Part shown: positions 1 to 12,306 of the stretch, piece by piece | Position numbering within the stretch: position 1 is the first letter of the stretch | Layout: every line of letters begins with the position of its first letter | DNA from: Neolentinus lepideus HHB14362 ss-1 | Taxonomy: Eukaryota > Basidiomycota > Agaricomycetes > Gloeophyllales > Gloeophyllaceae | NCBI GenBank assembly: GCA_001632425.1 | Contig: KV425563.1 | Location: forward strand, 224,660-288,659 | Length of the DNA: 64,000 nt | Reading direction: 5' to 3' | Notes under the pieces: model-generated | The model's input: only the letters and a program-made list of their open reading frames with translations | The model's database searches: none | Told to the model about the DNA's origin: nothing | Program-made: the position numbers and the translations under genes

Positions 1-1521
1 CACCAGTCCTTGCTGCATCGGACCTATGGAGGCTCGGGTGCGCGACCGGCGCCTGCGCTCCTAGAGGCTAGCCAGTCCTACGTCGCTCTTCGCGGTCAAC
101 TTGCGGCGGAGCTCCCGACGTATCTGGAGTTGATGGAGAAAGGGGTGAGGGGTTGTGTAGGGAAGTTCGTGTCATGGCAGGAGGATTTTTGGCGGGACAC
201 GAAGCACGTTTGGTGCGACCTGTGGGATGCGCTACGTGAGGATGGTGAGGAGCTGAATGGCCAGGTGGAGCTGGTGAGAGGTGAGAATGGCGAGGTTCTT
301 ATTGCACCGATCCAGGGAGGTGCGGAGGTTACCATGAAGCAGTGGTGGGAGCGGTGGCATCCGATTCATGATGAATTGGAGGCATTACGCATCACCAAGC
401 ACATGCCCCGCAGTTCAAGGGACAGCTTTGGGCTGAAGGAGAAGAATGGCAAGACGAGTGTTCGAGATAAGCTAGCTGCTCTGCAACCGTCATCTCACGT
501 GTCTCCGCCGAGTGTTCCCTCGACACCGACGACGCCAACATCTTTGGTTGATTATTCGGAGGCGGAGCAGAAGGCTAAAGATTCTGCGTTGGAGAGCCTC
601 GACAGGTCTTTTCTGTACGCGTATACTATGGGTCTGACGCCTCAGAAGTCCGCTGCCTTTGGACCTTTCAGCTCTTCTGGGAGGAAGTCCAAGACATCGA
701 ACGGTCCGAGAGATAGCACTGACAGTGGTCTCGGAAGAAGTCTGGGCAAGCGTCCGAGCACGGAGAGTCTCAAATCTGGCAAATCCGCGAAGAGCACGAT
801 CTCGGGCAAGCTGAGGAAGTCGGAATCGTCGTCTGCGACGCTGGTTGATGGGATTGGGGACATTATTGCATCATTCGGGCCTAATTTTGGGTCGAAGGGG
901 AAGAAGATGCCTATCTCGAAGAAGAGCAATCCTTCGATATATCCGGATGTTGGCTCGGGACTGCCGCCCGGGTATGAAGCGGAGGAGTTGGATCTCACGA
1001 ATACCCGTCCAGGACGGGCTGACAGACGTCCAAGCTTTCGAAGGAAGTGGTCAGAAACCATCAGACCTTCGTCTTCGTCGCGTCGCTCACCATCGCCTAT
1101 GGCTTCGTTGTCGCGAACACCGCCTGCGGCAACTCCTTTGGCATCGAGGAGCGCATCCTTCCCAATAGTAAGAGAAAAGGAGAAGGATCTCCCATCCCGG
1201 CGCAATCCCTCCCCGACGAAGAAGTCTAGTCACCAATCTCAAGGACCACAAAAGATCACGTCTCATGGAAAATCACTGTACGCGTGCCGCGTCGTCCACC
1301 GCTGCGAGCCGCCTGCCAGTGTCTCCTATCATTCACTACCTTTCTTCACTCTTCGTCCGGGGACGACACTCGACATCTTACATGAATCTGGACACCCTTC
1401 TAATCACCCGGATCTTCCACTATTCGTTGACGACGGTGAAGACTGCTTGCTTTTGGTCAGAGATCGCGAGACGCATCAGATAGGCTGGGCATTGGCTAGC
1501 TTCTTGACCCCTGTCAGGTAG
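1..1521 (+). CDS. 3' part of a probable RhoGEF/BAR/SH3-like scaffold protein
   Basis: The frame is open from base 1, so the gene begins upstream of the window; the last 506 codons and a TAG stop are present. Residues about 5-130 are helical and charged with regularly spaced aromatics (WQEDFW, KHVWCDLWDAL) and resemble the BAR-type module that follows the DH domain in fungal Tuba/Gef-like proteins. Residues about 150-420 are a Ser/Pro/Lys-rich, low-complexity and probably phosphorylated linker. Residues about 420-506 look like a divergent SH3 fold (SLYACRVVHRC, then LRPGTTLDIL, then IGWALASFL). Such proteins bind membranes and activate Cdc42/Rho in polarity. The DH domain itself is not in view, so the GEF assignment is inference and the BAR/SH3 call is moderate. 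No intron is needed in this part. Confidence 0.55.
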   Translation, partial: HQSLLHRTYGGSGARPAPALLEASQSYVALRGQLAAELPTYLELMEKGVRGCVGKFVSWQEDFWRDTKHVWCDLWDALREDGEELNGQVELVRGENGEVLIAPIQGGAEVTMKQWWERWHPIHDELEALRITKHMPRSSRDSFGLKEKNGKTSVRDKLAALQPSSHVSPPSVPSTPTTPTSLVDYSEAEQKAKDSALESLDRSFLYAYTMGLTPQKSAAFGPFSSSGRKSKTSNGPRDSTDSGLGRSLGKRPSTESLKSGKSAKSTISGKLRKSESSSATLVDGIGDIIASFGPNFGSKGKKMPISKKSNPSIYPDVGSGLPPGYEAEELDLTNTRPGRADRRPSFRRKWSETIRPSSSSRRSPSPMASLSRTPPAATPLASRSASFPIVREKEKDLPSRRNPSPTKKSSHQSQGPQKITSHGKSLYACRVVHRCEPPASVSYHSLPFFTLRPGTTLDILHESGHPSNHPDLPLFVDDGEDCLLLVRDRETHQIGWALASFLTPVR

Positions 1522-1927
1522 ACGATATACATTTTTTTGGATGGATGGACATGATATTTGGACCTTGCATCTCGTTTTTGTTCCTGTTTCACCTGGTATG
1601 GTGTAAAAAGTTCTCTTCGGATGTATAGAGCGTACCCATGTAATCTTGTATGATTTGTTCCTTGACGTAGAGGGACGGAAATGTGCTAGTATAATGTAGG
1701 AATATCAATAATTCGTTGAAACTCAACTGTCAGTCCCGTCTACTATGAGCTCCAGTCCCCTCGTCTCCAATAATCAAAAGGTTCGATCATTCAGCGCAGT
1801 GGCTCACGCATAATATTTTGTTCTCGCAAATATATATTGCAATCAGACTGCGCCATTTCGAACATGCACAATAAATAAGGCATAATATGCTAGAAAGGAC
1901 ATCACTATGATGGCACGTCAGAAGAAG
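1522..1927. other. convergent 3' intergenic region
   Basis: This 0.4 kb lies between the convergent ends of the scaffold protein gene and CWC15. It is AT-rich with no convincing ORF and presumably holds both 3' UTRs and polyadenylation sites. Confidence 0.5.
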
Positions 1928-2925
1928 TCAGAACCGAAGTAGAGCATTACACACCTTAATGAACTTTGCCATGAATTTTCTGAGATGAGACAAGGTCAAC
2001 CCACGAAATGCCCGGAACACATAAGAACACCCACCTGTGGAACTCTGTCCGTAAAAGATCATTCACGAACTGCCCAGACCGTGCATCCTTATCCCGCTGA
2101 CTGGCCGCCTGATTCTTGAAGATCAAATCTAAATCATCCCGACTCCCATAAGTGATACTCGGACAGAACTACGAGCAAATCACGTACCGTCATCCCACCG
2201 CCTCTTCACCGCAAACGTCCCGGGCACCGTTGTATTCAACCCTTCAGGCTGGCCCAGCGCAGCGGCGAGGTGCGTTAGCAACGGGTTGCCCGACGCAATT
2301 TGTGCCTCGCGCTCCGCCTCCTTGCTTGCGTTCTCCTCGCGCTCTTGCCGCGCCTTCTCCTCTGCGCGCTCCCGCTTGATCTTCTCTAGCTCGCGCAGCA
2401 ACTCCTCCGTGTCGCTCTCGTCATCATCATCGCTCTCGTCCTCATCATCCTCTTCGCCGCCCTTCTCCTTCTCTTTCTCCTCGCCCTTCTCCTCGCTGTC
2501 ACTCTCGTCGTCATCGTCATCGTCCTTGTCCATCTCCAGCGCCTCCTGCAGTATCTTCCTGCGCTTGCTCGCCTCATCCTCCTCTCCATTCTGCGTGATA
2601 GCCCGCCGCGACTCCGCGCCGTTCTCGAGCTCCAACGGCGGCTTGCCCTCCGCCTTGCGCTTCTTGTTCCGCGCCTCCGCCTCCGCGGCTAACAACTCCA
2701 TCCGCAGGTCGCGCTTCGCCACCTCGGACTGCGACGTCTGCCCAGGCTGCCTAGCAATTTGCACACGCATCTAAGTCTTTGGGAGATATAGTACCATGGA
2801 ATGAGAGCGCACCGGAACTTCAGCTTTGTGTGCGCGGCCATGTCCCGCACGGAGAACTGCCGCGATCCGCCTTTGACGTCGCGCGCCTGCGCTGGATCCC
2901 ATGTCGGTCTGTGTGCTGTTGACAT
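1928..2925 (-). CDS. cwc15: pre-mRNA splicing factor Cwc15/Cwf15
   Basis: CWC15 is a small, largely disordered component of the Prp19/NineTeen complex in the catalytic spliceosome. Exons are 2813-2925, 2188-2750, 2035-2128 and 1928-1979, giving about 273 residues. The hallmark N-terminus is present ([12 protein letters not shown], then [16 protein letters not shown], across the first intron), followed by a basic segment, a long Asp/Glu/Lys tract and the conserved C-terminal block ([13 protein letters not shown], then [15 protein letters not shown]). The third acceptor was chosen because it restores WDDDLIFKNQ exactly; a nearer AG leaves the frame closed. Family members normally end soon after the FHRKFM block. 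Here the frame runs eight codons past FIK, so the last bases are less certain. Recognition is otherwise very firm. Confidence 0.93.
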
Positions 2926-3091
2926 CGTGGAGGACGGCCAGTAAGAGTAACGGGTGGCTTGAACTCGAAGGATTCAAGTTCAACGAACGGGTAGAAGGAG
3001 AAGTGGGACCCGTGTCACTAGTAGATGGAGTGTGGGAATATATACGTGGGTGTAGACCCCAAGTGGACATTCCACCACTGCAATCGATATC

Positions 3092-3328
3092 ATGGCCAGC
3101 ATTCAATCTTTCTCTTCTGCTCTCCTCCGCCACCCTCCCCGGGCCTCGATATCTCAACAACGACAAGCCATCGACACAAATCCATGGAAGGACTCGTTTG
3201 CTGTGTGGCTGGTTTTGTACAATGTGGCTGTTCTCGTCGCTGGAGATCCAATCATTCCACCCGCCTACTTGCTGTGGTTTTGTGATTCATTCAACGACGC
3301 AGACCGGCGCCTACTCAAGATGGCCTGA
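3092..3328 (+). CDS. possible small protein with mitochondrial-type N-terminus
   Basis: This is a short ORF (78 codons, one exon) transcribed away from CWC15. The N-terminus is Ser/Arg-rich, lacks acidic residues (MASIQSFSSALLRHPPRAS) and would suit a mitochondrial presequence. The rest has a hydrophobic stretch (VWLVLYNVAVLVAG). A GT...AG pair inside (about 3208-3300) could instead splice it to a different short C-terminus, so the exact product is unclear. No family was recognised. The divergent position about 170 bp from the CWC15 start fits a real gene sharing a promoter, but chance cannot be excluded. Confidence 0.3.
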   Translation: MASIQSFSSALLRHPPRASISQQRQAIDTNPWKDSFAVWLVLYNVAVLVAGDPIIPPAYLLWFCDSFNDADRRLLKMA

Positions 3329-4907
3329 ATCTCATATACTATACTACGAAAACGGTCTGAGCTCTCAAGCCAACTATCCAAGTGATGGTCTTTCATCTTT
3401 GTGTGATGTTTGGGCATCACCCGAGCCCGGATGAAGCCCAAGGTCACACGAGGTTTACAACCATCGCGGCTGGAGCTCTCTGATCCGTCTAAGTTACAAG
3501 CATGATTCTCGTTGGCGGACACGTGGGTTCAGTGTTCCTCAAAGTGTCTAGTCTCTTTGAAGCACTCTGAATCGTACATGCGCCCGCGCCTTGTTTCCTG
3601 CCGACGACTCAACCCTTACGGCTGAGCGAGTCGGAGGCGTCGGTGTGCATCCCGCCAATTGCGTTGAGTCCTCCGATACTAACTGTCCTGTACATGTGCG
3701 TCAGCCGACACGATCCCAAAGCTCCCTGCGCTAACTCATGACTTCGCGTAGTCCAACATACATCCCAGGAACAACCGCACTTGTCTTCCACAAGTATCAA
3801 CCTCAGACGCAACTTACCGAGCAGGGCACCTCAACCACACCCTGCGAAGAGACGCTGACTTATCTGGGCCTTCATCGCTGTGTATCGATTATCTCAGGAC
3901 AGACTGGAGCAGCACAGGTAAACAACATCGTCGTTGGATCAGCGACTGGGCGCTTTGTTTCGGTGGCGTCTCCGGGCCATGCGATGTATGCGTAATCGTG
4001 GGCGATTGTGTACACGGACCGGCGGAACCTGGTTCATGTGCGCCGGGACCAACACGTCTTCCCGAATCGTTGACCTCTTGCTAGCATTCGCTACTCCACA
4101 GTCGACATCCGCGTACTCTGAAAGCTGCAGTATTTGGCTGTCCAACATACGCATCTCCAGGATCAAGAGCGAGCCGCGAACACCCGGGCCCAACTCAAAA
4201 GCCATTCCGTTTCCTTGACTGCGTCCCAGCGTACGGCCCTCTCCTTCCACTAGTCTGCGCCGTCTAAGTCTTCCTCGCCTCGTTGAACGTCTGCCCTGGA
4301 TTATCGCACATGCTAGACTATATAGGCGACTATTCTGGTCGCGGGAGGCTATATGCGTCTCGAACCCTGCACCGTAAATATATCTCTTGCTGGGCCAGAT
4401 TGTCGCCGTAAGGACGTCAAAGCTTAAAGCTTAAAGAATGGTAAATGCCTGCCCGAGATTAGAATCGATATATTTGTGCTCATCGTCCCTAAGGCACATG
4501 GTTGCATGTCCAGCCTGGCAGGCGGATAGCTTGTCACAAAAAGATCTTCGGCTTGGCATACTTCTACTCGATGATCGACGCGCCTTTATGTGCTCCATTA
4601 GAGTAGAGCTGCTACGTTTGACCTGGTGCTGCATGTGCTCAGTCTGGATAGAGATCCTTGTTGCTAAGGGCGACAGCAGCTTCCTGAGTCTCTTCCATTA
4701 TATGTGGTACGCGCGTTCAATGTTGTCTGCACAGTATACACTACTTTCATCAAGGAAGAAGACTTGATAAACACAGAGGAATACTATACGGTGTACGACA
4801 ACGAGGAGACGAAGTGCAAAAGGACAACACAATTGACACCTCTAATTACGAACATGACCGCTATAACCGATTTTTGCACGGGAAACAACAGTGGGAGATG
4901 TGACAAT
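3329..4907. other. gene-poor intergenic stretch
   Basis: Several ORFs of 60-110 codons overlap on both strands, notably around 3738-3995 and 3934-4250, but none carries a recognisable motif, signal peptide or plausible intron chain. It may hold a decayed gene or the 3' region of the CFEM gene. Confidence 0.4.
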
Positions 4908-5632
4908 TTAGAACACAACTAAAGCGCCGACAACTGCACCGACAAGAGCCGTGCCCAGGCCCACCCAAGTACCCTTGCCAGTCAGCGCAACACCTACGCC
5001 CGCAGCGCTAGACGAGCCGCTAGCGCCGGTAGCACTGGCGGAAATGGAGCTGAGTCTGGACGAGAGCGACTCGCTCAGGTGGGAGGCAGAGGAGGAGGCC
5101 CCGGAGGTGTGCGACGCCGCGGCAGAGGAGAGGGAGGATCCGGCACCGGACGCTGATGAAACGGCGGAGGATGCGGCGGAGGCCGCGCTAGAAGACGCGG
5201 GGGAAGTGGAAGTGGCGGTGGCGGCAGAGGAGTCTGTTTGTGGGAAGATATGAGCGGTCAGAGGAAATAGATGGGAGGAAGAGGGACTTACACCCTCCGG
5301 CAGCGCACTCGGACTGCTGGAGCTGCACCGCGGTCTGGACGTCCTGGGACGAGCAGGAGGATTGCAGGCAAGAGAGGGCAGCCTGCTGGAAGTTAGTGTT
5401 GGTACAGATGCAAGCGAGGTCCGAGCTGTTCATAAATACGATGAGTCTGACTATTCAGAGTCGTGTTCAGGTGGAGTGGCACTCACATGGAAGAGCAGCC
5501 GTTGCTCGACGCTGCGGTCGAGACGCAGTTGACGATGCAGGTGGATATGCTTGCGGCGGCCGAGCTCGTGGGCGTTTGCGCGTATGCGCCGAGGACGAGG
5601 GCTGCAGCGGTAGCGAGTTTCAGGGCGTACAT
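4908..5632 (-). CDS. CFEM-domain secreted, probably GPI-anchored surface protein
   Basis: Exons are 5487-5632, 5292-5425 and 4908-5233, giving 201 residues. The signal peptide is clear (residues 1-19, MYALKLATAAALVLGAYAQ). A compact CFEM domain follows: Cys residues at TCIVNC, NGC, DLACICTN, LSCLQSSC and SEC give the eight-cysteine pattern, with the Asp before ACIC that sits at the haem/iron site in characterised CFEM proteins. The C-terminal half is an Ala/Ser-rich stalk ending in a hydrophobic tail (GTALVGAVVGALVVF), typical of GPI attachment. Fungal CFEM proteins act at the cell wall in haem uptake, adhesion or host interaction; which applies here cannot be read from sequence. Phases close at both introns and the domain is complete. 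Confidence 0.9.
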
Positions 5633-5720
5633 GATCGTTGTCGTTTTCGACGTCGACGAGGAGAGTACGAGGTATGGGGGAACGTACGACTCACAGGTTG
5701 AGTGTAGGACGTGCAGTTAA

Positions 5721-5731
5721 GGTTTATATAG
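5721..5731 (-). promoter_or_regulatory. TATA-like box of the CFEM gene
   Basis: On the minus strand the sequence reads TATATAAACC, about 90 bp upstream of the CFEM start codon. Confidence 0.5.
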
Positions 5732-5739
5732 TCTCGAGA

Positions 5740-8700
5740 AACGTGGGAAACAGAGGGGTTGATCGTCATTCCTTCGTCATTAATTCAATATTAATCTGTG
5801 TCTAGTGCCAGGAATACATCTCGGAGCTGCCAGATTAGGAAGGAGAAGTTACGTTTTTGGATGAGCGCGTGATCACCCACATCATGATGGTCTTGTCACG
5901 GGGATAACGGCTCGCGGACACCGCTGAATATTTATTTTATGGTGCAACTTCAAGGCATATTGGAATGTGTACCGAAGTAAAAGGACGGAATACCGCTTAC
6001 GTCTCTGCCCGATGTCAGTCAGCTGTTCATGAGCATGTGTCAATCTCATCACATCCATTTCACCTCGTTTCACCGATTCATCACTTCCGCTACTCAACGT
6101 CATTGGTGACCCGTTCGGTAAATAGGCGCAGTTCTGGTTATTCCTCGTTGAAGGTGGGTGCTGTCGGGGGAAGCGACGAATATTATAACTACTCATAGAC
6201 GGGTACAGCAGCCTTCCCTAGTCCCTGCCAGACCATCAGCTTCGAACCACCTGACATGGTTATAAATATGGGGATAATTTACCTCGTGAATATGCTACGG
6301 GTATTTCACTGAACCCGACTACTATCACATGGATACTAGTTCTTCTTCGGGGATATGAATGTTCTCTACACACAAAATCATGACCTGTGCCTTCAACTCT
6401 GAATTGAATAACTTTTGAGACTTTGTATATTACGATCTTTGGTCCATTTCTGTGGTATGTACAGAATTGCGAAAATGGGTTCCATTTTGAGATGGGATGC
6501 CAGAACGTTTGTGTACGCCTCCCACAAAATTCGTGTATTTGGTAGATCATAAGCTGGACAATTCACCAATCATCCCAAATTACAGGACCTATGTTGTCCG
6601 ATTGGTGAATATCGGATACAGAAGGGTTTAAATTGCGGAGCAGAGCGTGGAGAAGAACTCCCCATGTGATAGTATACTTCAACATTGAAGGCCTGTTCCG
6701 ATCCTCGGTGATTTCTAGACAATAGGTTTGGTTTAGTCTGATGACGAAGCGCGAGTTCCCGTAGGTGGCAACAAATTGAAATAGTCACACTTGTCACAGT
6801 CACTCCCGGGCGCCACAGACACATTTGGTCGTCATACGTTTGTGTGCAGCGCGATATTCCTGAATAAATGAAGTTAAATGACATTTATTATGCAGCTTTA
6901 CACTTGATTTTGGTGATATACGCGTAAAACAAGCTAATAGAGTATTGTTTTGCATATGTGGCTCATGTGGCCAGCGGTGGCTGTGGCAATGTCACAAGCG
7001 TGACAGTGACCAACGCGTCACCGAACTCGAGGCTCGGACCTGAGCAGGGGCCGTTGCCAAACGGAACCCGCGTTTTTGGCAGGCGGGTTTAGGGATCATC
7101 GGGGACACACTAAGGGTATTTCATGGGACTCTAGATTAAATTTCAAGAGTTAAAGATACGGTGGAGCTGTGGCTGTGGCTGTGGCTATGGGACAGAAGAG
7201 ATCACATCGTCTTGTGGCATCTGCATAATAAAGTCATTTGATGGATGATGAAGCCTAGAATGAATAGGAGTCACTCAGATTGATGCGGATGCGGGATATC
7301 ACAGCCACAACAATGAAGACAACGGGTTCTTTCGATTAGCTGGCGGAATTGGCGTTTGTCAAGAGGTTCAAATTGCAAAAGAAAATTCAAATCGCATCTA
7401 TCCAAGCCCTAGTAGGACGAGGAAAGAGCGCCCTAGCCCTCGTGCAGAGACGGATCGTGTCGCTCACAGAAGATGTACGTTCTTAGACTTAAAGAAAGGG
7501 GTCCTGTTTTAAATCTTGGTATTTACTTCATGATGAAATCAACATGTCGGTAAAATAGACAGTGAACAGACACACAGACAACGAAAAATAAGTAGCGGAC
7601 AGTGACCCAGAGTTTCTGATTTCGTCGATGGAGGTCTCAGCACCCCGTTCATATTACTGCATACGCACCTAGGAACAATATGGTCAAGCCGGAAGCACAA
7701 CATATTCAGCTGTGCGTGCTTCACTTCACAGAACGTGTCAGTATGGGGAAGACGTCGTACGGACATAGGTGTTGTGAGAGTGGCTCTCCATGAAAGCGAC
7801 ATAAAATCCATAATCGTGAGTTATTATAGTGTTTCGTCACCGGGTAGAAATTAGAAGGTTTTTTCGTCCAGGTTCGGAAACTCCACAACTGGGTGATCGG
7901 CATTTAAGTCGTTAGCGGCGTTTTCGAGGTGAGATCTCAGGAGGGGTATTGAACAGACCAAGAAGTAATACAGCATCTTATTCAAGGGGAGTTCCCGCCA
8001 CGAATTGTGATGACAGTGTGCTAGACCGGGACATAAGAGCGATACGGGGTTCCGATGGTACTGTAACTTGTAGCCATGGTACAGAGTAAGAACAGAACGT
8101 TACCTTAGAGCGAGTATTCCGTTCTCGACAAGGATCCCGCAGTAGTTAGATGGAATGACGAGAAGACGTTTCAGGAGAGGATGTCTGTAATGGTATTAAT
8201 GGGCTTACTACTACACTAGTAGACGGTCGCACACAGGAAGGAATTCCGCGAAGCACGTCATACAGTAGATCAGAAACCCAGCCGGTGAGATAGTCAAATT
8301 ATAATCCGGGCGGTGCATGACATTCAGAAAGCTTCAGAGAAGACTCAAAATATCGGCCGGGGATGAGTCCCTCGAGGACCAGGACGTAAGAAGACAACTA
8401 GACGTAGGTATGATCTCGTCAAGTGCGGAGCCAAGTGGAATTGGATTTCCAGAGATTCTCAGATGGTGGAAGCTTCACGAGTAAAATCATGAAACGGGTC
8501 TAATGCTAAAATGGAACCAGTTCGAAAACACAGGCTGAATATCTCGGCGAGACTTAGCGCTTAGTAGCTCTTCATGTGCAGCCAATCAGCCGCATGCTTA
8601 GTCAGCTTTTTCGTGGGACTGTCCACCTTGGGGCTCGTGTCGACTCTAACCGGACGCGTGCTGTAATGTCCGAGTCGCTCAGATCCTGCACCCATGGCGC

Positions 8701-9580
8701 ATCATGATCAATACGTCGACTTCGTTCTATATACCGCAAGAACTTCACCATATGTATACTGGGCGGACCAACGCCCCTCAAACTCCGTGTTTATGGGAAA
8801 CGGACTGCTCCAGTTTTGTTGATTATAAATTGGGCTGAAGGCGGACTGGCTTCAAGTTGTCTTTCCAGACTGGGTACCCCGTCGATCAGCCCGAACAGAC
8901 CCCCGCACTCGAAATACTCACTTCATACTCTCAGGACCCAGTGCTTACTGTATCCTGACTGGGGGGTTCCGTCACGGAAGCTCAAGACTCTGAAGAGACT
9001 GCATTCGTTCTATTTCCCAGCTACTGGTATGCCGTACAGTCCAATAAGGTCCGAATTAATATCTTCGACCGTGCGGTCTGACAGCGCACGTTGATAGAAC
9101 TATGTAACTGGAACACAAGGCCCGAGTGTGTCATCGAGTATTACTTATCCAGTCCTGTTTTATTGGTCCGAAGGTTCTGAACACTGGCACTTTCATTTGT
9201 GGTATCGAGACTTCTGCGCATGACCGACGGCCACAGAGCTATCCGTCGGGAAGGCTACTCCCACTGGAACTTGTTGGCGCTGCGGTTTACGACGTTCTTC
9301 CTGGATACATCTGTAAGCACAGCTGACCACGATTCGTATCTCCGTCATGTACTGGGTGATTTCCTTTTTGTACTCAGTCTTCGAGCCAAAGCTAATAAAA
9401 CGCGTGGTAGGACCTGGCGGGAATGAATTGCTACCCACATGCATAATTTTTGGGCCGTAACATATCTCATCTTATCGTGTCGACTGCCATCCTTGCTACA
9501 TTCCTGGATCCTTATCATCTTTCACGCAAATAGAACACTCTGCTCCTGCATTCAGCTTCAATGGACCGTGCTACGTAATT
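5740..9580. other. 3.8 kb gene-poor region
   Basis: No ORF above about 105 codons and none with a recognisable motif occurs in either strand. Short runs of GGCTGT occur near 7160-7190. The stretch contrasts with the compact gene spacing on either side. Nothing identifiable as a transposon coding region, tRNA or long tandem array was seen. Confidence 0.45.
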
Positions 9581-9589
9581 CTGCACCCG

Positions 9590-9595
9590 TATAAA
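9590..9595 (+). promoter_or_regulatory. TATA box of P450-1
   Basis: A TATAAA sits 40 bp upstream of the P450-1 start codon. Confidence 0.5.
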
Positions 9596-9629
9596 GGGAC
9601 CTCTGAGGGGTCGTTCACTTGTCATATCA

Positions 9630-11941
9630 ATGTGGTCCACAACTCCATTCTCACTTCTCAACGCTCACTCGGGCTTGATCGCCCTATTCCTACTCAGTAT
9701 TCTTGTCATTGTAGTCCGGCGCTCTAGGCACATCTCTCTTGGATATCTTCCTGGGCCCCCTTCTACATCCTTCATCCTGGGTAAGCATGCATGTAGATTT
9801 TTCTATCAAAGCTCAACATAATATCGGAACTAAGGAAATATGCGCGAACTGTCGGATGTCACCGTCGGGGAGTTGGCACTTGAGTGGACTTCGCGCTATG
9901 GACCGGTATTCAAGCACAAGGGTACCTTTGGGGTTAGTCTCATTCTTGGCCATAAGACCCTCTATTGCTTACTCGTATGCCAGGAGGACCGCCTTATGAT
10001 ATCCGATCCAAAGGCGTTGCAGTACATCTTCAACACAGCCGCGTACAGCTTCCAGAAGCCCGAGGACGCCAGAGCCTCGCTACGTGAGATGAACGGACCG
10101 GGTATTTTGTGGGCAGAAGGTATGCGATTTTCTGACCTTACACACTTTGTGTTATGACACATTTCTATTGAAGGAGACGTCCACAAAGGACAGCGCAGAG
10201 TAATGCTCCCCGCCTTTGGAGGACCCGAATCACGGGCCCTGTTCCCGGTCTTCAAGACCATCGTAGAACGCGTCAGTACATCGGTTGACTTCTTGAACCA
10301 GTCGTTTGACTTATTCCATTGACATGCAGCTCATTTCTTGTTGGAGGGATATTGTCAACAACCATACTGGCCAGGGACGAGGATGGGCTGAAATCGACGT
10401 GCGGGCGTGGCTAAGTCGCGCAACGCTGGATGCTATTGGTGAAGGTATGATTGTTCACCCACCTTGTTCCGCAAAGGATTGGATTGATATATGTCATAGC
10501 CGCCTTCGATTATAATTTGGACACTCTCAGTGGCACAGACACGGACCTCGCAAGTGCTTATCGCGCTTTATCGTAAGTAACTTTTGGCGTTCGGCGGCAG
10601 TCATTGATAGCATTATCCAATTGACAGAGCGGACAGTGGAGAGCCACTATCGACGTTTCGACTTCTTTACGAGGGCATCATGTACCATATGCCTGGGTTC
10701 ATCGTGACGTGGATATTCAAGAAGATGCCCATGGAACAATTTAAGCTCCTACGGCAGGCTAGACGAAGCTCCAATTCTGTCGCCAAGCATCTTATTCAGA
10801 CGAAGATCAGCGAATTACAGGATGGTAAGTCGCGCCACGACGTCATGAGCCTTCTAGGTGCGTCTTTGTGCCAATCCACACGATTATCTTGAAATGAATG
10901 AAGATATGTGCAGTGAGAGCCAACAGCTCTCATGCCGTGAAAGGCCGCCTGACAGACGAAGAACTCTATGCAGAGATGAGGTATGTAATGCGTTACCGTG
11001 CAAATTCGATATGCTCACGTCAACTAGCATTATTTTACAGGCAGGACACGAGACTACTTCCAACAGCCTGACTTGGATCTTGTACGAATTGGCGCGGAAT
11101 CCCGTCATTCAAGATAGACTCCGGAAGGAGATCACGGAGGCGTTGGACGTTGTCCGCTCCCGCGGGGATCAGGACCTCACTCTGCATGACCTGGAACAGA
11201 TGCCTTATTTTCAAGCCGTACTGAAGGTTAGTTTACCAGTGCAGTCTCCCACTCAATGATCTCATTTTTTCCTCGGATCTCCAGGAGGGACTGCGACTTC
11301 ATCCTGCTGTACCCTCTACCGTCCGAGTCGCCGCTGAGGATACAGTGATCCCGCTATCCAAGCCTATCCTTATCACGTCTGGCGCTATGATTCAAGAGCT
11401 TCCCGTAGCGAAAGGCACATTTATTACCCCCTGCTACGGCTGTTATAACAGGTAAGGTAGTTGCACGACCTGAACATTTTCGTAAGCTGAGGTCTCGTCC
11501 AGGGACAAGGAATTATGGGGCGCGGATGCCGACCAATTCAATCCGAACCGATGGCTGGACAAAGAGGGAATGTCTAGGAAAGCATCCTCTCTGGGTGTTG
11601 TGGGAAACCTGTGAGTTCCCTATGACAATTTATAGTATACTCTGACCACTTTAATGCCAGCATGACCTTCTCCAGTGGACAACGATCATGCATCGGATGG
11701 AGGTTCGCGTAAGCTTTTCTTGTTATATTAATATCACATCGGTGCTGGCTTAATGTCGCTTCGTCGCAGGATGTCAGAAATGCACTGCTTTCTGGCAGAG
11801 CTTGTCAAGAATTTTGAGTTTAGTATAGATCCCGCCATGCGGATCGTCAAACGTGGCACTGGAGTAGTGGCGCCGAAAGTTGTTGGTGAGGAAGGCATGG
11901 GTTTGCGACTGCCTCTACGTATTTCTGTCTTGGACAGTTGA
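9630..11941 (+). CDS. cytochrome P450 monooxygenase (P450-1)
   Basis: P450s of this type are ER-anchored haem-thiolate monooxygenases; the substrate is unknown. Thirteen exons close exactly in frame (553 residues): 9630-9780, 9835-9932, 9984-10119, 10174-10271, 10330-10444, 10500-10572, 10628-10857, 10914-10980, 11028-11226, 11285-11451, 11503-11610, 11661-11708 and 11770-11941. The N-terminus has a membrane anchor (LIALFLLSILVIVV) and a proline-rich hinge (GYLPGPP). Diagnostic parts are all present: the C-helix WAEGDVHKGQRR, the I-helix AGHETTS, the K-helix EGLR (ExxR), the meander FNPNRW and the haem ligand loop FSSGQRSCIG. The exon layout is the same as in P450-2 and P450-3 below, so the three are one family, with P450-1 the diverged member. 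The gene appears intact. Confidence 0.95.
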
Positions 11942-12230
11942 ATCTGGCTCGTCTATGACAGACCTTCCGGACACGACTTTTACGTGTTTGTGCTCTTAGC
12001 TTCAAGAATATATATTCACTTGGAAAAATACAGGACACAACAGCTTCGAAGATGGCATCGCTCCCAGTTTGATCTGCAGCATGATTGTGATGTCGGTTAG
12101 TTCCGAGTCAACTTTCGAGGTATCTAAGTAGCATTACAGGGTCCGTCCTGTCAGTTTGCTCAAGCGCAGTGATAAAGCAAGTCTTGCACAGGACTACTAG
12201 TGATCGTAGTGCCACTGGCCCGGTGATCTG

Positions 12231-12240
12231 ACTATATATA
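12231..12240 (+). promoter_or_regulatory. TATA box of the glutaminase-like gene
   Basis: ACTATATATA lies about 70 bp upstream of the start codon of the glutaminase-A-like gene, in a 365 bp spacer after P450-1. Confidence 0.5.
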
Positions 12241-12306
12241 CCAACTTTCACCCCACTGAATGTCCATCTTCCTCATCTCTCTGTCTGCAGGACTCCTTGC
12301 TGGGCA

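Noticed and set aside
642..1205. Minus-strand ORF of 187 codons
   Set aside because: Shadow of the Ser-rich linker of the scaffold gene; low-complexity and no motif.
2286..2774. Plus-strand Ser-rich ORF of 162 codons
   Set aside because: Antisense to the Asp/Glu/Lys-rich part of CWC15, which is a firmly recognised gene.
3738..4250. Overlapping ORFs of 85-103 codons on both strands
   Set aside because: No domain, intron chain or compositional support in either direction.
4951..5253. Plus-strand acidic Ala/Glu-rich ORF
   Set aside because: Antisense to the Ala/Ser stalk of the CFEM protein.
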